DNA of 64,000 nt from an uncultured Actinomycetes bacterium (GTDB lineage: Bacteria > Actinomycetota > Acidimicrobiia > Acidimicrobiales > SZUA-35), in assembly GCA_902826025.1 (NCBI GenBank), contig CADEDH010000005.1, positions 75,607 through 139,606 of the forward strand, given 5' to 3'. The notes under the pieces were generated by a model. The model searched no databases, was not told the origin of the DNA, and saw only the letters and a program-made list of their open reading frames with translations. Every line of letters begins with the position of its first letter. Position 1 is the stretch's first letter. Made by a program: the position numbers and the translations under genes. This document shows positions 27,761-35,248 of the stretch, piece by piece.

Positions 27761-28831
27761 TCAGGCCGGCTCCGGGGGCGGGGCGGGGCGCTCCCGGTTG
27801 GGGCGGGCGGGCAGGGTCACGCCCACCCTGGCCCCCCGGGGCCGGTTCGACGAGATCGTGATGACGCCACCGTGGCGCTCCACGATCCGCTTGCAGATGG
27901 CCAGCCCGAGCCCGGCCCCGCCCCCACCGGTGAGGGCGGTGCCGTCGGCCTGCCAGAACCGCTCGAACACCCGGGCCTGGTGCTGGGGGGCGATCCCGGG
28001 GCCGAGGTCGGCCACGTGGACCGTCACCTCGGTGTCGCCCCCGTCGGCCGCCACGGTGACCTCGCTGCCCAGCGGGGCGAAGCGCAGGGCGTTGCCGATC
28101 AGGTTGGTGAACAGCTGATGGAGGCGGGTCTCGTCGCCCATGACGCCCAGCGGCCCGTGGGTGGCGAGCGTGATGTTGGCGCCCGGGTGGAGCATCTCGG
28201 CCTCGGCCACCACCTGCTTGAGCAGCACCCCCAGCGCCACCAGCTCGCCCGGAGGCGGGTCGCCGCTGTCGAGCCGGTTGAGGTCGAGCAGCTGGACCAC
28301 CAGGGTGGACAGGTGCTCGATCTGGGCCAGCATCGTGGCCAGCGTCTCGGGGGTGGGATCGGTGACCCGGTCCACCAGGTTCTCGATGTGGCTGCGCAAC
28401 GCCGTCACCGGGGTCCGCAGCTCGTGGGAGGCATTGGCCACGAACTCCTTCTGCACCCGGTCGACCTCGGCGAGGGCCGCCGCCATCTGGTTGAACGCCA
28501 CCGCCAACTGGCCCACCTCGTCGTTGGCCCGCACCGGCACCCGCCGCCCGTAGTCGCCCTGTCGGAGGGCGGCGGCGGCCGCCGCCATCTGGCGCAGGGG
28601 CGAGGTCATCCCCCGGGCCAGCACCTGGACCGCGGCCAGGGCCAGGGACGCCGCCAGCAGCGGGCGCAGCCACACCGGCCAGCTGAGGTAGTAGCCGATC
28701 TGGCTCATCAGGGCGGTCACGGCCACGGCGGCCACGATCACGATCGACCACTTGGTCTTGATGCTGCCCACCCGGTCGAGGGGGCGGGGCCGGTGGACCC
28801 GGATCCAGGTGATGGCGCGGCGGACGCTCAT
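27761..28831 (-). CDS. HAMP-domain sensor histidine kinase
   Basis: A 356-residue kinase. Two transmembrane segments (about 30-50 and 55-75) are joined by only a few residues, so there is no periplasmic sensor domain; sensing is likely in the membrane. HAMP follows (SPLRQMAAAAAALRQGDYGRRV), then the H-box VANASHELRTPVTALRSHIE, N-box HQLFTNLIGNALRFAP, and G-boxes DLGPGIAP and GGGGAGLGLAIC. It phosphorylates the response regulator encoded just upstream, with which it overlaps by 4 nt (ATGA). The stimulus is unknown. Confidence 0.9.
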   Translation of the reverse strand: MSVRRAITWIRVHRPRPLDRVGSIKTKWSIVIVAAVAVTALMSQIGYYLSWPVWLRPLLAASLALAAVQVLARGMTSPLRQMAAAAAALRQGDYGRRVPVRANDEVGQLAVAFNQMAAALAEVDRVQKEFVANASHELRTPVTALRSHIENLVDRVTDPTPETLATMLAQIEHLSTLVVQLLDLNRLDSGDPPPGELVALGVLLKQVVAEAEMLHPGANITLATHGPLGVMGDETRLHQLFTNLIGNALRFAPLGSEVTVAADGGDTEVTVHVADLGPGIAPQHQARVFERFWQADGTALTGGGGAGLGLAICKRIVERHGGVITISSNRPRGARVGVTLPARPNRERPAPPPEPA

Positions 28832-29541
28832 GGCGCCACCGCCCCGCCCGACCCGGCGTCCACCTCGTCGCCCAGTGAGTAGCCGATGCCGTGGACGGTG
28901 CGGATCACCCCATCGGCCGTCTTGCGCCGGATCGAGCGGATGTGGCTGTCGACGGTGCGGGCGGCCGATGCGTCGTCGTAGCCCCATACCTGGTCGATCA
29001 GCTGCCCCCGGGACAGGACGGCCCCGTCGGCCCGCACCAGCACCCGGAGCAGGTCGAACTCGGTGGGGGTGAGGTGCACGGCCTCCCCCCGGAACACGAC
29101 CCGCCGGCGGGCCGGGTCGACTTCGAGCGGCCCCCGGCGTACCGGGGCGGCGGCCGCCGCCGATTCGTTGGCCCGGCGCAGCACGGCCCGCACCCGGGCC
29201 ATCAGCTCCTTCATGGAGAACGGCTTGGTCAGGTAGTCGTCGGCCCCCAGGCCCAGGCCCACCAGCACGTCGGTCTCGTCGGTGCGGGCGGTGACCATGA
29301 TCACCGGCACCCGCCGCCGGGAGTGGACCTGGCGGCACACCTCGAGGCCGTCGAACCCACTGAGGTTGAGGTCGAGGATGATCAGGTCGGGGTCGGCGGC
29401 GGCGGCCCGCTCCACCGCGGTGGGTCCATCGGCGGCCAGCAGGGCCCGGAAGCCTTCGGCCCGGAGCCGGGCCACGATCGCATCGGCGATCGACGGCTCG
29501 TCCTCCACCACCAGGATCGTCTCGCCCTCCGACGGTGTCAC
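28828..29541 (-). CDS. OmpR/PhoB-family response regulator
   Basis: A 237-residue regulator. The receiver domain has the acidic pocket (VVEDEPS), the phosphoacceptor Asp in LIILDLNLSGFDGLEV, the Thr in VTARTDET and the Lys in YLTKPFS. The C-terminal winged helix is VHLTPTEFDLLRVLVRADGAVLSRGQLIDQVWGYDDASAARTVDSHIRSIRRK. I start at the GTG at 29541 because a TAGGGT box lies 8 nt before it, as at other leaderless genes here. Coupled to the histidine kinase by an ATGA overlap. Confidence 0.9.
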   Translation of the reverse strand: MTPSEGETILVVEDEPSIADAIVARLRAEGFRALLAADGPTAVERAAAADPDLIILDLNLSGFDGLEVCRQVHSRRRVPVIMVTARTDETDVLVGLGLGADDYLTKPFSMKELMARVRAVLRRANESAAAAAPVRRGPLEVDPARRRVVFRGEAVHLTPTEFDLLRVLVRADGAVLSRGQLIDQVWGYDDASAARTVDSHIRSIRRKTADGVIRTVHGIGYSLGDEVDAGSGGAVAP

Positions 29542-29549
29542 GTCGACCA

Positions 29550-29555
29550 ACCCTA
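29550..29555 (-). promoter_or_regulatory. Leaderless -10 box of the response regulator
   Basis: TAGGGT on the minus strand ends 8 nt before the GTG at 29541. Confidence 0.5.
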
Positions 29556-29612
29556 AACCACGGGTGCGGAGAAGTCCGTCGGCGGTTGTGAAGATGTGGT
29601 GCAGGCTGTGAT

Positions 29613-29640
29613 CCTGGGGGCTCGCGCCCCCGGCGGCTCC
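29613..29640. repeat. 28-bp hairpin repeat, copy 1
   Basis: Identical over 28 bp to 29700-29727. The core GGGGGCTCGCGCCCCC forms a 6-bp G-C stem with a 4-nt loop. Related GGGGGC/GCCCCC hairpins lie near gene ends at about 1646, 22032 and 31501. Confidence 0.85.
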
Positions 29641-29699
29641 GCCGCCTCCCCATCGTCGTCGGGGCCCCCACCCCACCGACGGTCGCCTCCGGCGCCCTA

Positions 29700-29727
29700 C
29701 CTGGGGGCTCGCGCCCCCGGCGGCTCC
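29700..29727. repeat. 28-bp hairpin repeat, copy 2
   Basis: Second identical copy, directly abutting the stop codon of the PhyH-type gene at 29728. It probably acts as terminator or boundary for that gene. Confidence 0.85.
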
Positions 29728-30555
29728 CTAGCCGTCGTAGAAGAACGGCTGGTGGAGGCCCAGGAGCTGGGCTTCCCGCTCCGAGCCGATGCGAGCCCGG
29801 GCCTCGGGGGCCACGTGGTTCACGGTGTGGGTGGTGAGCACCCGCTGGGCGATGTCCCGCCGCCCATAGTGGCACTGGACGAACAGCCGGCCCCGCCCAC
29901 TGGCCAGCGAGGGGGTCCCCCGGTGCCAGCTGTCGCTCACGAACAGCAGCACGTCGCCGGCGGCCGCCTCTGGGGCCACGGCCGGACGGCCCTGGTAGCT
30001 CAGATCGGGGTCGGTGATCCGGTCCCGGGGCGGGAGCCGGCCCGAGCGATGGGAGCCGGGAATCACGGCCGTGGGACCGTCGGCGGTGGTGACATCCCGC
30101 AGCCACAGGTGGGCACCGATCACGAACACCGGGTAGGGGATGCGATCGTCCCACGGCACACCCTCGGGACGGGGCACGTGGGGGCCGGCGTCGCAGTGCC
30201 AGGGGCCGCCGGGGAAGTCGGGCGGGTTGCGCCAGCAGGTGTTGGCGATCACATGGCAGTCTTCGCCCAGCAGGGGCTCGATGGCGGCCAGGATCGCCGG
30301 GTGGGCGATGGCCCACTGCACGGCCGGGCTGCGGTTGTACATCTCGTAGCGGAAGTCGGGCCGGTCGGCCTCCCGGAAGCGGACGTCGGGCTCAGTGGCG
30401 CCGTACACGGCGTCTATCTCTGCGGTCAGACCGGCCACCTCGGCCGGGGTGAACACCCCGGTGAGCAGGGCCCATCCCTCCGCTTCGAGCTGAGCCGATG
30501 CCGCCGGCGCCGTCGAATCGAGCAGCCCCAGGTTCCTCCCCACACGCCGGATCAT
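29728..30555 (-). CDS. Phytanoyl-CoA dioxygenase (PhyH) family oxygenase
   Basis: A 275-residue Fe(II)/2-oxoglutarate-type oxygenase. The metal ligands are H and D in GPWHCDAGPH (about residue 118) and the distal His in FVSDSWHRGTPSL; the 2-oxoglutarate-binding arginine is likely the Arg shortly after (SGRGRLFVQCHYGRR). Family members hydroxylate acyl-CoAs, betaines or secondary metabolites; the substrate is unknown. ATG at 30555 has TACCGT 7 nt upstream. Divergent from the MBL gene, with 75 bp between. Confidence 0.85.
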   Translation of the reverse strand: MIRRVGRNLGLLDSTAPAASAQLEAEGWALLTGVFTPAEVAGLTAEIDAVYGATEPDVRFREADRPDFRYEMYNRSPAVQWAIAHPAILAAIEPLLGEDCHVIANTCWRNPPDFPGGPWHCDAGPHVPRPEGVPWDDRIPYPVFVIGAHLWLRDVTTADGPTAVIPGSHRSGRLPPRDRITDPDLSYQGRPAVAPEAAAGDVLLFVSDSWHRGTPSLASGRGRLFVQCHYGRRDIAQRVLTTHTVNHVAPEARARIGSEREAQLLGLHQPFFYDG

Positions 30556-30562
30556 GCCTCCG

Positions 30563-30568
30563 ACGGTA
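30563..30568 (-). promoter_or_regulatory. Leaderless -10 box of the PhyH gene
   Basis: TACCGT on the minus strand ends 7 nt before the ATG at 30555. Confidence 0.45.
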
Positions 30569-30630
30569 CCGCAACGCCCCGCCCCGGCCCCAGATCGACG
30601 GGGCCGGGTGGCGCGATCCATGATGGCGCC

Positions 30631-31491
30631 ATGCCTCAAGGACCCACCTGGACCATCGGCGACGTGACGGTCACCAGCATCATCGAGATCGACCAGCACT
30701 GGCGGTTCGCCTGGCTGCTGCCGTCGGTCACCGACGATGATCTGGCCCGGCACAGCTGGCTCTCCCCCGACTTCGTCGACGAGAAGGGGAAGATGATCCT
30801 GCGCATCCAGGCGCTGGTGGTGGAGAGCCAGGGGCAGCGGATCATCGTCGATACCTGTGTTGGCAACGACAAACCCCGCCCCACCCCCCTGTTCGACAAC
30901 CTCCAGACCACGTTCTTCGACGACCTGGTGGCCGCCGGGTTCGGGCCCGACTCGATCGACCAGGTGATCTGTACCCACATGCACGTGGACCACGTGGGGT
31001 GGAACACGAAGCTGGTGGACGGCCAGTGGGTGCCCACGTTCCCCAAGGCCCGCTATCTGTTCGGCCGCACCGAGTTCGAGCACTGGTCGAAGACCGACGA
31101 GACGGCGGTGTACGGCGACGTGATGGGCGACTCGGTGGACCCCATCGTGGCCGCCGGGCTGTCGATGCTGGTGGACAACGATCACCACCTCACCGACGAG
31201 GTGTACCTGGAGCCGACGCCGGGCCACACCCCCGGCCACAACAGCGTGCGGATCCGCTCGGCCGGCCAGGAGGCGGTGATCACGGGCGACATGATCCATC
31301 ATCCGATCCAGTTCCCCATGCCCGATCTCACATCCGACGCCGACACCAGCAACGAGGGGGCGGTGGCCACCCGCCGGGCGGCGTTCGACCGGTGGTGCAA
31401 GGCCGGTCTGCTCGTGATCGGCACCCACTTCGCCGGGGTCGGCGCCGGCCGCCTCGAAGCCGACGGCGACACCTGGCGGTTGGTCAGCTGA
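30631..31491 (+). CDS. MBL-fold metallo-hydrolase
   Basis: A 286-residue metallo-beta-lactamase-fold hydrolase with CTHMHVDHVGWNT (the HxHxDH metal site), PTPGHTPGHNSVRI, VITGDMIHHPIQF and the final GTHFAGVGAG. It resembles the N-acyl homoserine lactonase/methyl parathion hydrolase-like branch; lactone or ester hydrolysis is likely. No signal peptide. No ribosome site is seen, but the start fits the domain opening. Ends before a hairpin-rich gap shared with the convergent DUF2277 gene. Confidence 0.87.
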   Translation: MPQGPTWTIGDVTVTSIIEIDQHWRFAWLLPSVTDDDLARHSWLSPDFVDEKGKMILRIQALVVESQGQRIIVDTCVGNDKPRPTPLFDNLQTTFFDDLVAAGFGPDSIDQVICTHMHVDHVGWNTKLVDGQWVPTFPKARYLFGRTEFEHWSKTDETAVYGDVMGDSVDPIVAAGLSMLVDNDHHLTDEVYLEPTPGHTPGHNSVRIRSAGQEAVITGDMIHHPIQFPMPDLTSDADTSNEGAVATRRAAFDRWCKAGLLVIGTHFAGVGAGRLEADGDTWRLVS

Positions 31492-31499
31492 GCTTTTTC

Positions 31500-31540
31500 C
31501 GGGGGCTGCGCCCCCGACGGCCGGCAAGCCGGCTCCCCCA
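31500..31540. terminator. Double hairpin between convergent genes
   Basis: GGGGGCTGCGCCCCC at about 31501 is followed by GCCGGCAAGCCGGC, each self-complementary. They lie between the stop of the MBL gene and the stop of the DUF2277 gene and could end transcription from both sides. Confidence 0.5.
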
Positions 31541-31570
31541 TCCGCCCAGGGGACGACCCCAACCCCTGGG

Positions 31571-31831
31571 TCAGCCTCCGGCTGCGCGGGCGGCGATACG
31601 GCGCAGGGGTGGCAGGGTGGGTGGCGGCTGCTTGCGGGGTGGGAGCTCGGCCAGCAGTTCAGCGGTGATGGCGGCGATCTGAGCTACCGCACGCTCGAAC
31701 ACCTCCTCGGTGGCCGGGCTCGTTTTCTGCACACCGGAGATCTTGCGGACGTACTGGCGGGCCCCGGCCTCGATCTCGGCCGTGGTCGCCGCCGGCTCCA
31801 GCCCGCGGAGGGTGGTGATGTTACGACACAT
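31571..31831 (-). CDS. DUF2277 small protein
   Basis: An 86-residue protein starting MCRNITTLRGLEPAATTAEIEAGARQYVRKISGVQKTSPATEEVFERAVAQI, a close match to the DUF2277 pattern (Cys2, N-terminal RNI, ARQYVRKISG). Function unknown; members are small cytoplasmic proteins common in actinobacteria and proteobacteria. The frame allows a GTG one codon earlier. Single gene. Confidence 0.85.
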   Translation of the reverse strand: MCRNITTLRGLEPAATTAEIEAGARQYVRKISGVQKTSPATEEVFERAVAQIAAITAELLAELPPRKQPPPTLPPLRRIAARAAGG

Positions 31832-31881
31832 CACCCCAGTGTGGCGGCCCCGCCGCCGCGGCGCGGCCTCAGCCCGACCGA

Positions 31882-32613
31882 TCAGCGGAAGACGCAGATC
31901 TCACCGGCCCACAGCTCGGTGACGGTGGCGGTCTCCTCCGGCCCCGTGAGCAGGCCGCCCATGCCCCCGCCCTCGCCGCCGCCCTCCGTGGCGAACTCGG
32001 TGCCGAGACTCGTCTCATCGACCATGATCACGATCGACGACTCCACCTCGGCCCGGGTCGACCCCAGGCCGACCCCGCTCACCGTGGTGAGAGGCGATTG
32101 GCGATCGAGCTGCCAGCTGATCATGTGATCGTCGCGGATGTCGACCGAGAGCTGGCCGGGCCACAGCAGCTGCTCGTCGGCCTGGTTGCCGCACTCGGGG
32201 CTGGACGGCGTGGCCGTGGGTGACGCGCCGAGCACCGCTTCGAGGGTCGTGAACACCTCGTCGCGGCCGGTGCCGAACGGGAGCTGGACGATGCGGGCGC
32301 CGTCGATGAGCTGAAGGCCGTCAGGCCCAACACCCACACCGCCATCCAGGACCGGCGCTGCGGTGGAGGACGAACCCCCGCCCCCGCTGGTTGGCGGGGA
32401 CGAGCTCGGGGTGGCGGCGCCGCTGGTGCTGGTGCTGGCGCTCCCCGTTGAACCGGAGCCGGCCGACGCCTCGGTGGTGGGCACCGAGCCGGCGGTGGCC
32501 GTGCCCTCGTCGGCCGAGCTGCCGCAGGCCGAGGCGGCGAGCCCCAGGGCGGCGAGGGAGGCCAGCGCCACCGTCCGCGCCCGCCCTCCCGGCGCGGGCC
32601 TGACGCCGGTCAT
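31882..32613 (-). CDS. Putative lipoprotein of unknown function
   Basis: A 243-residue lipoprotein: signal peptide with lipobox LAASAC (Cys30), then a Ser/Thr/Gly/Pro-rich tether to about residue 90, and a compact domain of about 150 residues (DGLQLIDGARIVQLPFGTGRDEVFTTLEAVLG ... GVGLGSTRAEVESSIVIMVDETSLGTEF). The domain has two GxxxxEV-type repeats (GTGRDEVFTTLE and GLGSTRAEVESS) that recall small beta-lactamase-inhibitor/PepSY-like folds, but no family is certain. Its start overlaps the DinB gene stop (ATGA), so it is cotranscribed with it. Confidence 0.65.
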   Translation of the reverse strand: MTGVRPAPGGRARTVALASLAALGLAASACGSSADEGTATAGSVPTTEASAGSGSTGSASTSTSGAATPSSSPPTSGGGGSSSTAAPVLDGGVGVGPDGLQLIDGARIVQLPFGTGRDEVFTTLEAVLGASPTATPSSPECGNQADEQLLWPGQLSVDIRDDHMISWQLDRQSPLTTVSGVGLGSTRAEVESSIVIMVDETSLGTEFATEGGGEGGGMGGLLTGPEETATVTELWAGEICVFR

Positions 32614-33140
32614 GGCTCTACCACCCAGTACCCGTCGATCATCGTGATGCTCCCACTCCCTGGCACCGGGCCCGGCGCCAGCCCCTGCAGCTGGCGCATC
32701 TCGACGACCCAGGCGTTGTGCTGGTACTCGTGGTTGATGGCGGCCACCAGCACACCGGCGGCGATCATAGGCATCTGATTCGGGGCGCCCACGGCACCCT
32801 GGTCGATCCGCTCAGTCATGGCGCGGGTCCGCTCCCCCACCGCGGCCCGATAGGCCAGGAGCCGGCCCCGGGCCGGCAGATCGCCCCGGTCGATCTCGGG
32901 CGTGGCCGAGTCGAACACGGCGTCGAGCTCGGGGTCGGGGCTCGGCTCGGCCGACATCAGGTTGCGGATGAGGAAGTGGTTGACCGCGGCCTGGTGGCCG
33001 AGATGCCAGGCGATGGCGCTCGACGTAGGACTGGGCCGCCAGAAGAAGGCCGGGTCGTCGAGGTCGGCCGTGAGCTGATCGGTCCAGGCCCGGGCCCGGT
33101 CGTACTCGTCGAGCAGGTGGCGCAGAGAAAGGGCGGTCAT
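32610..33140 (-). CDS. DinB-family protein
   Basis: A 176-residue DinB-like four-helix-bundle protein. Metal ligands are visible: His in AIAWHLGHQAAVNHF and His in INHEYQHNAWVVEM. DinB-like proteins include mycothiol- and bacillithiol-dependent transferases; the exact reaction is unknown. A CATCCT box lies 6 nt before the ATG. Overlaps the lipoprotein gene by 4 nt. Confidence 0.83.
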   Translation of the reverse strand: MTALSLRHLLDEYDRARAWTDQLTADLDDPAFFWRPSPTSSAIAWHLGHQAAVNHFLIRNLMSAEPSPDPELDAVFDSATPEIDRGDLPARGRLLAYRAAVGERTRAMTERIDQGAVGAPNQMPMIAAGVLVAAINHEYQHNAWVVEMRQLQGLAPGPVPGSGSITMIDGYWVVEP

Positions 33141-33183
33141 GGCACCAGGATGGCGGCGCGGGCCGGCGTTGCCCCGCCCGGGC

Positions 33184-34038
33184 TCAGGCCGGCTTGTTGG
33201 CCTCGATGTAGGCCAGGATCTCGTCCCGGGTGCGGTGGTGGCCGGGCTGGAGGATCAGGCGGTCGACACCGAGCTCAGCGTAGGCCTCCAAGTCGCCCGG
33301 CTTGAGCCGACCCGGGGGCGTGATGCTGATCTCCAGGCGGCCCAGGTCGGCCGGGCGCTCGTGGCGGTCGGCCGCCTCGGCCAGCATGTCCAGGTCGGCC
33401 CGGGTGGTCTCCGGGCTGCGCATGAACCCGTACCAGCCGTGGCCCAGGGTGACGGCCCGCTTGGCTGCCGACTTGGTATGGCCGCCCACCACCACCGGGA
33501 TCGTCGGCCGTCCCGGCCCCTGGGCCGGCTTGGGGTTGGCGGTGACGCTCGTGAAGTTGACGTACTCCCCGTCGAAGGAGGCGGCATCGGTGGTCCACAG
33601 CAGGCGCATGGCGGCCAGGTACTCGTCGGATCGGCGGCCCCGGGCGGCCAGGGGCACACCGCAGGCCGTCATCTCCGGTTCGAGGTAGCCGACACCGAGC
33701 CCGAAGATGAAACGGCCGCCCGAAAGGTGGTCGAGGCTGGCCAGGCTCTTGGCCAGTACCGCCGGCTGGCGCTGGGGCAGGATGATGATGCCCGAGCCGA
33801 GGCGGATGGTGGAGGTGGCGGCGGCCACGTAGGCCAGGGCGACGGCGGTGTCGACCATCGGGACCTCGGGCGCCGCCGGCGACGGCGGGGCCTGGGGATC
33901 GGGCAGGACGATGTGCTCGCCCGTCCATACCGACTCATAGCCGGCGGCCTCGGCCGCCCGGGCCACGGTGACCATGGTCTCCGGGTCGGCCATGTTGCCC
34001 ATGTTGATGCCGAACAGGGCGAGTTTCGGGTTCGTCAT
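33184..34038 (-). CDS. LLM class F420-dependent oxidoreductase
   Basis: A 284-residue luciferase-like TIM-barrel protein, shorter than the one at 412 and of the F420-dependent (TIGR03619-type) kind: KLALFGINMGNMADPETMVTVARAAEAAGYESVWTGEHIVLP, LGSGIIILPQRQPAVLAKSLASLDHLSGGRFIFGLGVGYLEPEM. The substrate is unknown. I start at the ATG at 34038 because a TAGGCT box lies 7 nt upstream. Confidence 0.86.
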   Translation of the reverse strand: MTNPKLALFGINMGNMADPETMVTVARAAEAAGYESVWTGEHIVLPDPQAPPSPAAPEVPMVDTAVALAYVAAATSTIRLGSGIIILPQRQPAVLAKSLASLDHLSGGRFIFGLGVGYLEPEMTACGVPLAARGRRSDEYLAAMRLLWTTDAASFDGEYVNFTSVTANPKPAQGPGRPTIPVVVGGHTKSAAKRAVTLGHGWYGFMRSPETTRADLDMLAEAADRHERPADLGRLEISITPPGRLKPGDLEAYAELGVDRLILQPGHHRTRDEILAYIEANKPA

Positions 34039-34045
34039 GCGGTGC

Positions 34046-34051
34046 AGCCTA
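34046..34051 (-). promoter_or_regulatory. Leaderless -10 box of the LLM gene
   Basis: TAGGCT on the minus strand ends 7 nt before the ATG at 34038. Confidence 0.5.
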
Positions 34052-34079
34052 GCTGCCGGCCGGTTTTGGGTCCCGGCCG

Positions 34080-34775
34080 TCACACGTCCAAGCGGTGGTA
34101 GACCCAGCCCTCGGTGTGCATGACGAGGCGGTGGCGGGGGCCGTCGGCCTCGGCCGGGCCACCTCCGTAGGCCACGTCGCCGAACCAGGCCACGGTGCGG
34201 GGCTCCTTACCAATGGGTCGGGTGCGGAACAGCTCCGGCTCCCGGCTCCGGGCCCAGGCCATGGCCTCGGCCACGGTCGAGTGGGCCTCCAGCTCGTGGA
34301 GGGTGACCCAGGTGGGAGGCACGAGCTCGATCTCACCGGCGTCCCGTCGGGCCTTGGCCTCCGAGGGGGCGATCCAGACATGGTCGTGGATCTCGTCGCC
34401 GTCGATGGCCACGTCGCCGTCGGGGGCGTGGGTGACGAAGAACCAGGTGGAAAAACGGCGGACGGGGCCGCGGCCGCCGGTGGTCATCTGGGGGGCGGCC
34501 GGCGGCACCCAGTGCGACCAGGTCTCCATGGCGTCGGGGGCGATCACGAGGCCGCATTCCTCCTCGGCCTCCCGCACTGCGGCCCGGCGGGCCGAGGCCA
34601 GGCTGTCGCCGGGGACGATCTCGTGGTCGTCCACCCGTCCGCCGGGAAAGACCCACATCCCGCCGAACGGCCCCTCGTTGTTGCGGCGTAGCATCAGCAC
34701 CTCGAGCCCGCCGGGGGTGTCGCGCAGGACCACCACGGTGGCGGCCGGGGTGAGGTCGTCGTCGTCTTCGATCAC
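34080..34775 (-). CDS. NUDIX hydrolase
   Basis: A 231-residue NUDIX protein. The box is present but stretched: GGRVDDHEI, then an insertion, then RRAAVREAEEECGLVI; the metal-binding REAEEE core is intact. It hydrolyses a nucleoside diphosphate linked to another group, exact substrate unknown; the long, split box is like NUDT19/RNA-capping type members. GTG at 34775 is supported by a TACGTT box 6 nt upstream; the frame is open to a TTG at 34811. It is divergent from the structured leader of the next gene. Confidence 0.85.
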   Translation of the reverse strand: MIEDDDDLTPAATVVVLRDTPGGLEVLMLRRNNEGPFGGMWVFPGGRVDDHEIVPGDSLASARRAAVREAEEECGLVIAPDAMETWSHWVPPAAPQMTTGGRGPVRRFSTWFFVTHAPDGDVAIDGDEIHDHVWIAPSEAKARRDAGEIELVPPTWVTLHELEAHSTVAEAMAWARSREPELFRTRPIGKEPRTVAWFGDVAYGGGPAEADGPRHRLVMHTEGWVYHRLDV

Positions 34776-34781
34776 GGGGCC

Positions 34782-34787
34782 AACGTA
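34782..34787 (-). promoter_or_regulatory. Leaderless -10 box of the NUDIX gene
   Basis: TACGTT on the minus strand ends 6 nt before the GTG at 34775. Confidence 0.45.
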
Positions 34788-34820
34788 CGGGGCCGGACGG
34801 GCCGGCGCCAAAGCGTCCTT

Positions 34821-34913
34821 GATGGGTAGAGCGGAAGCCGCCAGGGCAAGCAGCGCCCGGAGGCGCTGGGTTGCTGTGCGTTGGAGGAGGAGCGGCTCCC
34901 GCTGCTACCCATC
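34821..34913 (+). ncRNA. Candidate structured RNA element with a 20-bp interrupted stem
   Basis: GATGGGTAG (34821-34829) pairs with CTACCCATC (34905-34913), AGCGG (34830-34834) with CCGCT (34899-34903), and AGCCGC (34836-34841) with GCGGCT (34892-34897). A single bulged G and one mismatch are the only breaks. Inside, CAGCGCC and GGCGCTG close a CGGA tetraloop, flanked by GCAA/TTGC. The strand is assigned from the downstream gene but a palindromic arm cannot tell strands apart. I compared it with tRNA, SRP RNA and RNase P and saw none of their marks. Confidence 0.45.
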
Positions 34914-34917
34914 GACT

Positions 34918-34940
34918 CCGGTGAGGGTGATGATCACCGG
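34918..34940 (+). other. Second leader hairpin
   Basis: CCGGTGA and TCACCGG form a 7-bp perfect stem with a 9-nt loop, directly after the 93-nt element. A weaker GCCCC/GGGG hairpin follows at about 34977-34992 in the same leader. Confidence 0.4.
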
Positions 34941-35034
34941 CGTGAGTACCATCGACAGCTGACCGCGTGTCCTTGAGCCCCAATCCGGGGTCGGCCTGTC
35001 CCTCCTGAACTGATCCGAACCTGAGGAGCCAGCC

Positions 35035-35235
35035 ATGCTGGGAGACAACTTCCTCGCCTACCTCACTCTGGCCCTGGGGGCGGCCCTCGCCCTCGGCACC
35101 GGCCTCGCCCTGGCCAAGCCGCAGGTCGACGAGGCCACCGGTGAGACGATGAAGGCCCCGGTCGGCCGCTCGCTGATCCAGATCACGATCGGCACCATCG
35201 CCGCCGTGTGGGGCCTGGCCACGCTGCTCAGCTAG
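35035..35235 (+). CDS. Small membrane protein of unknown function
   Basis: A 66-residue protein with two hydrophobic segments (FLAYLTLALGAALALGTGLALA and SLIQITIGTIAAVWGLATLL) joined by a charged loop with KPQVDEATGETMKAPVGR. A GAGGAG ribosome site precedes the ATG. It has no recognised family. It is preceded by about 220 bp of strongly folded leader and is convergent with dnaB, with 13 bp between their stops. Confidence 0.65.
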   Translation: MLGDNFLAYLTLALGAALALGTGLALAKPQVDEATGETMKAPVGRSLIQITIGTIAAVWGLATLLS

Positions 35236-35248
35236 AACTCATGGTCAG

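Noticed and set aside
34821-34913. tRNA, SRP RNA or RNase P RNA
   Set aside because: No T-loop GGTTCGA, no SRP GGAA apical domain with AGCAG, and no RNase P conserved core; left as an unnamed structured element.
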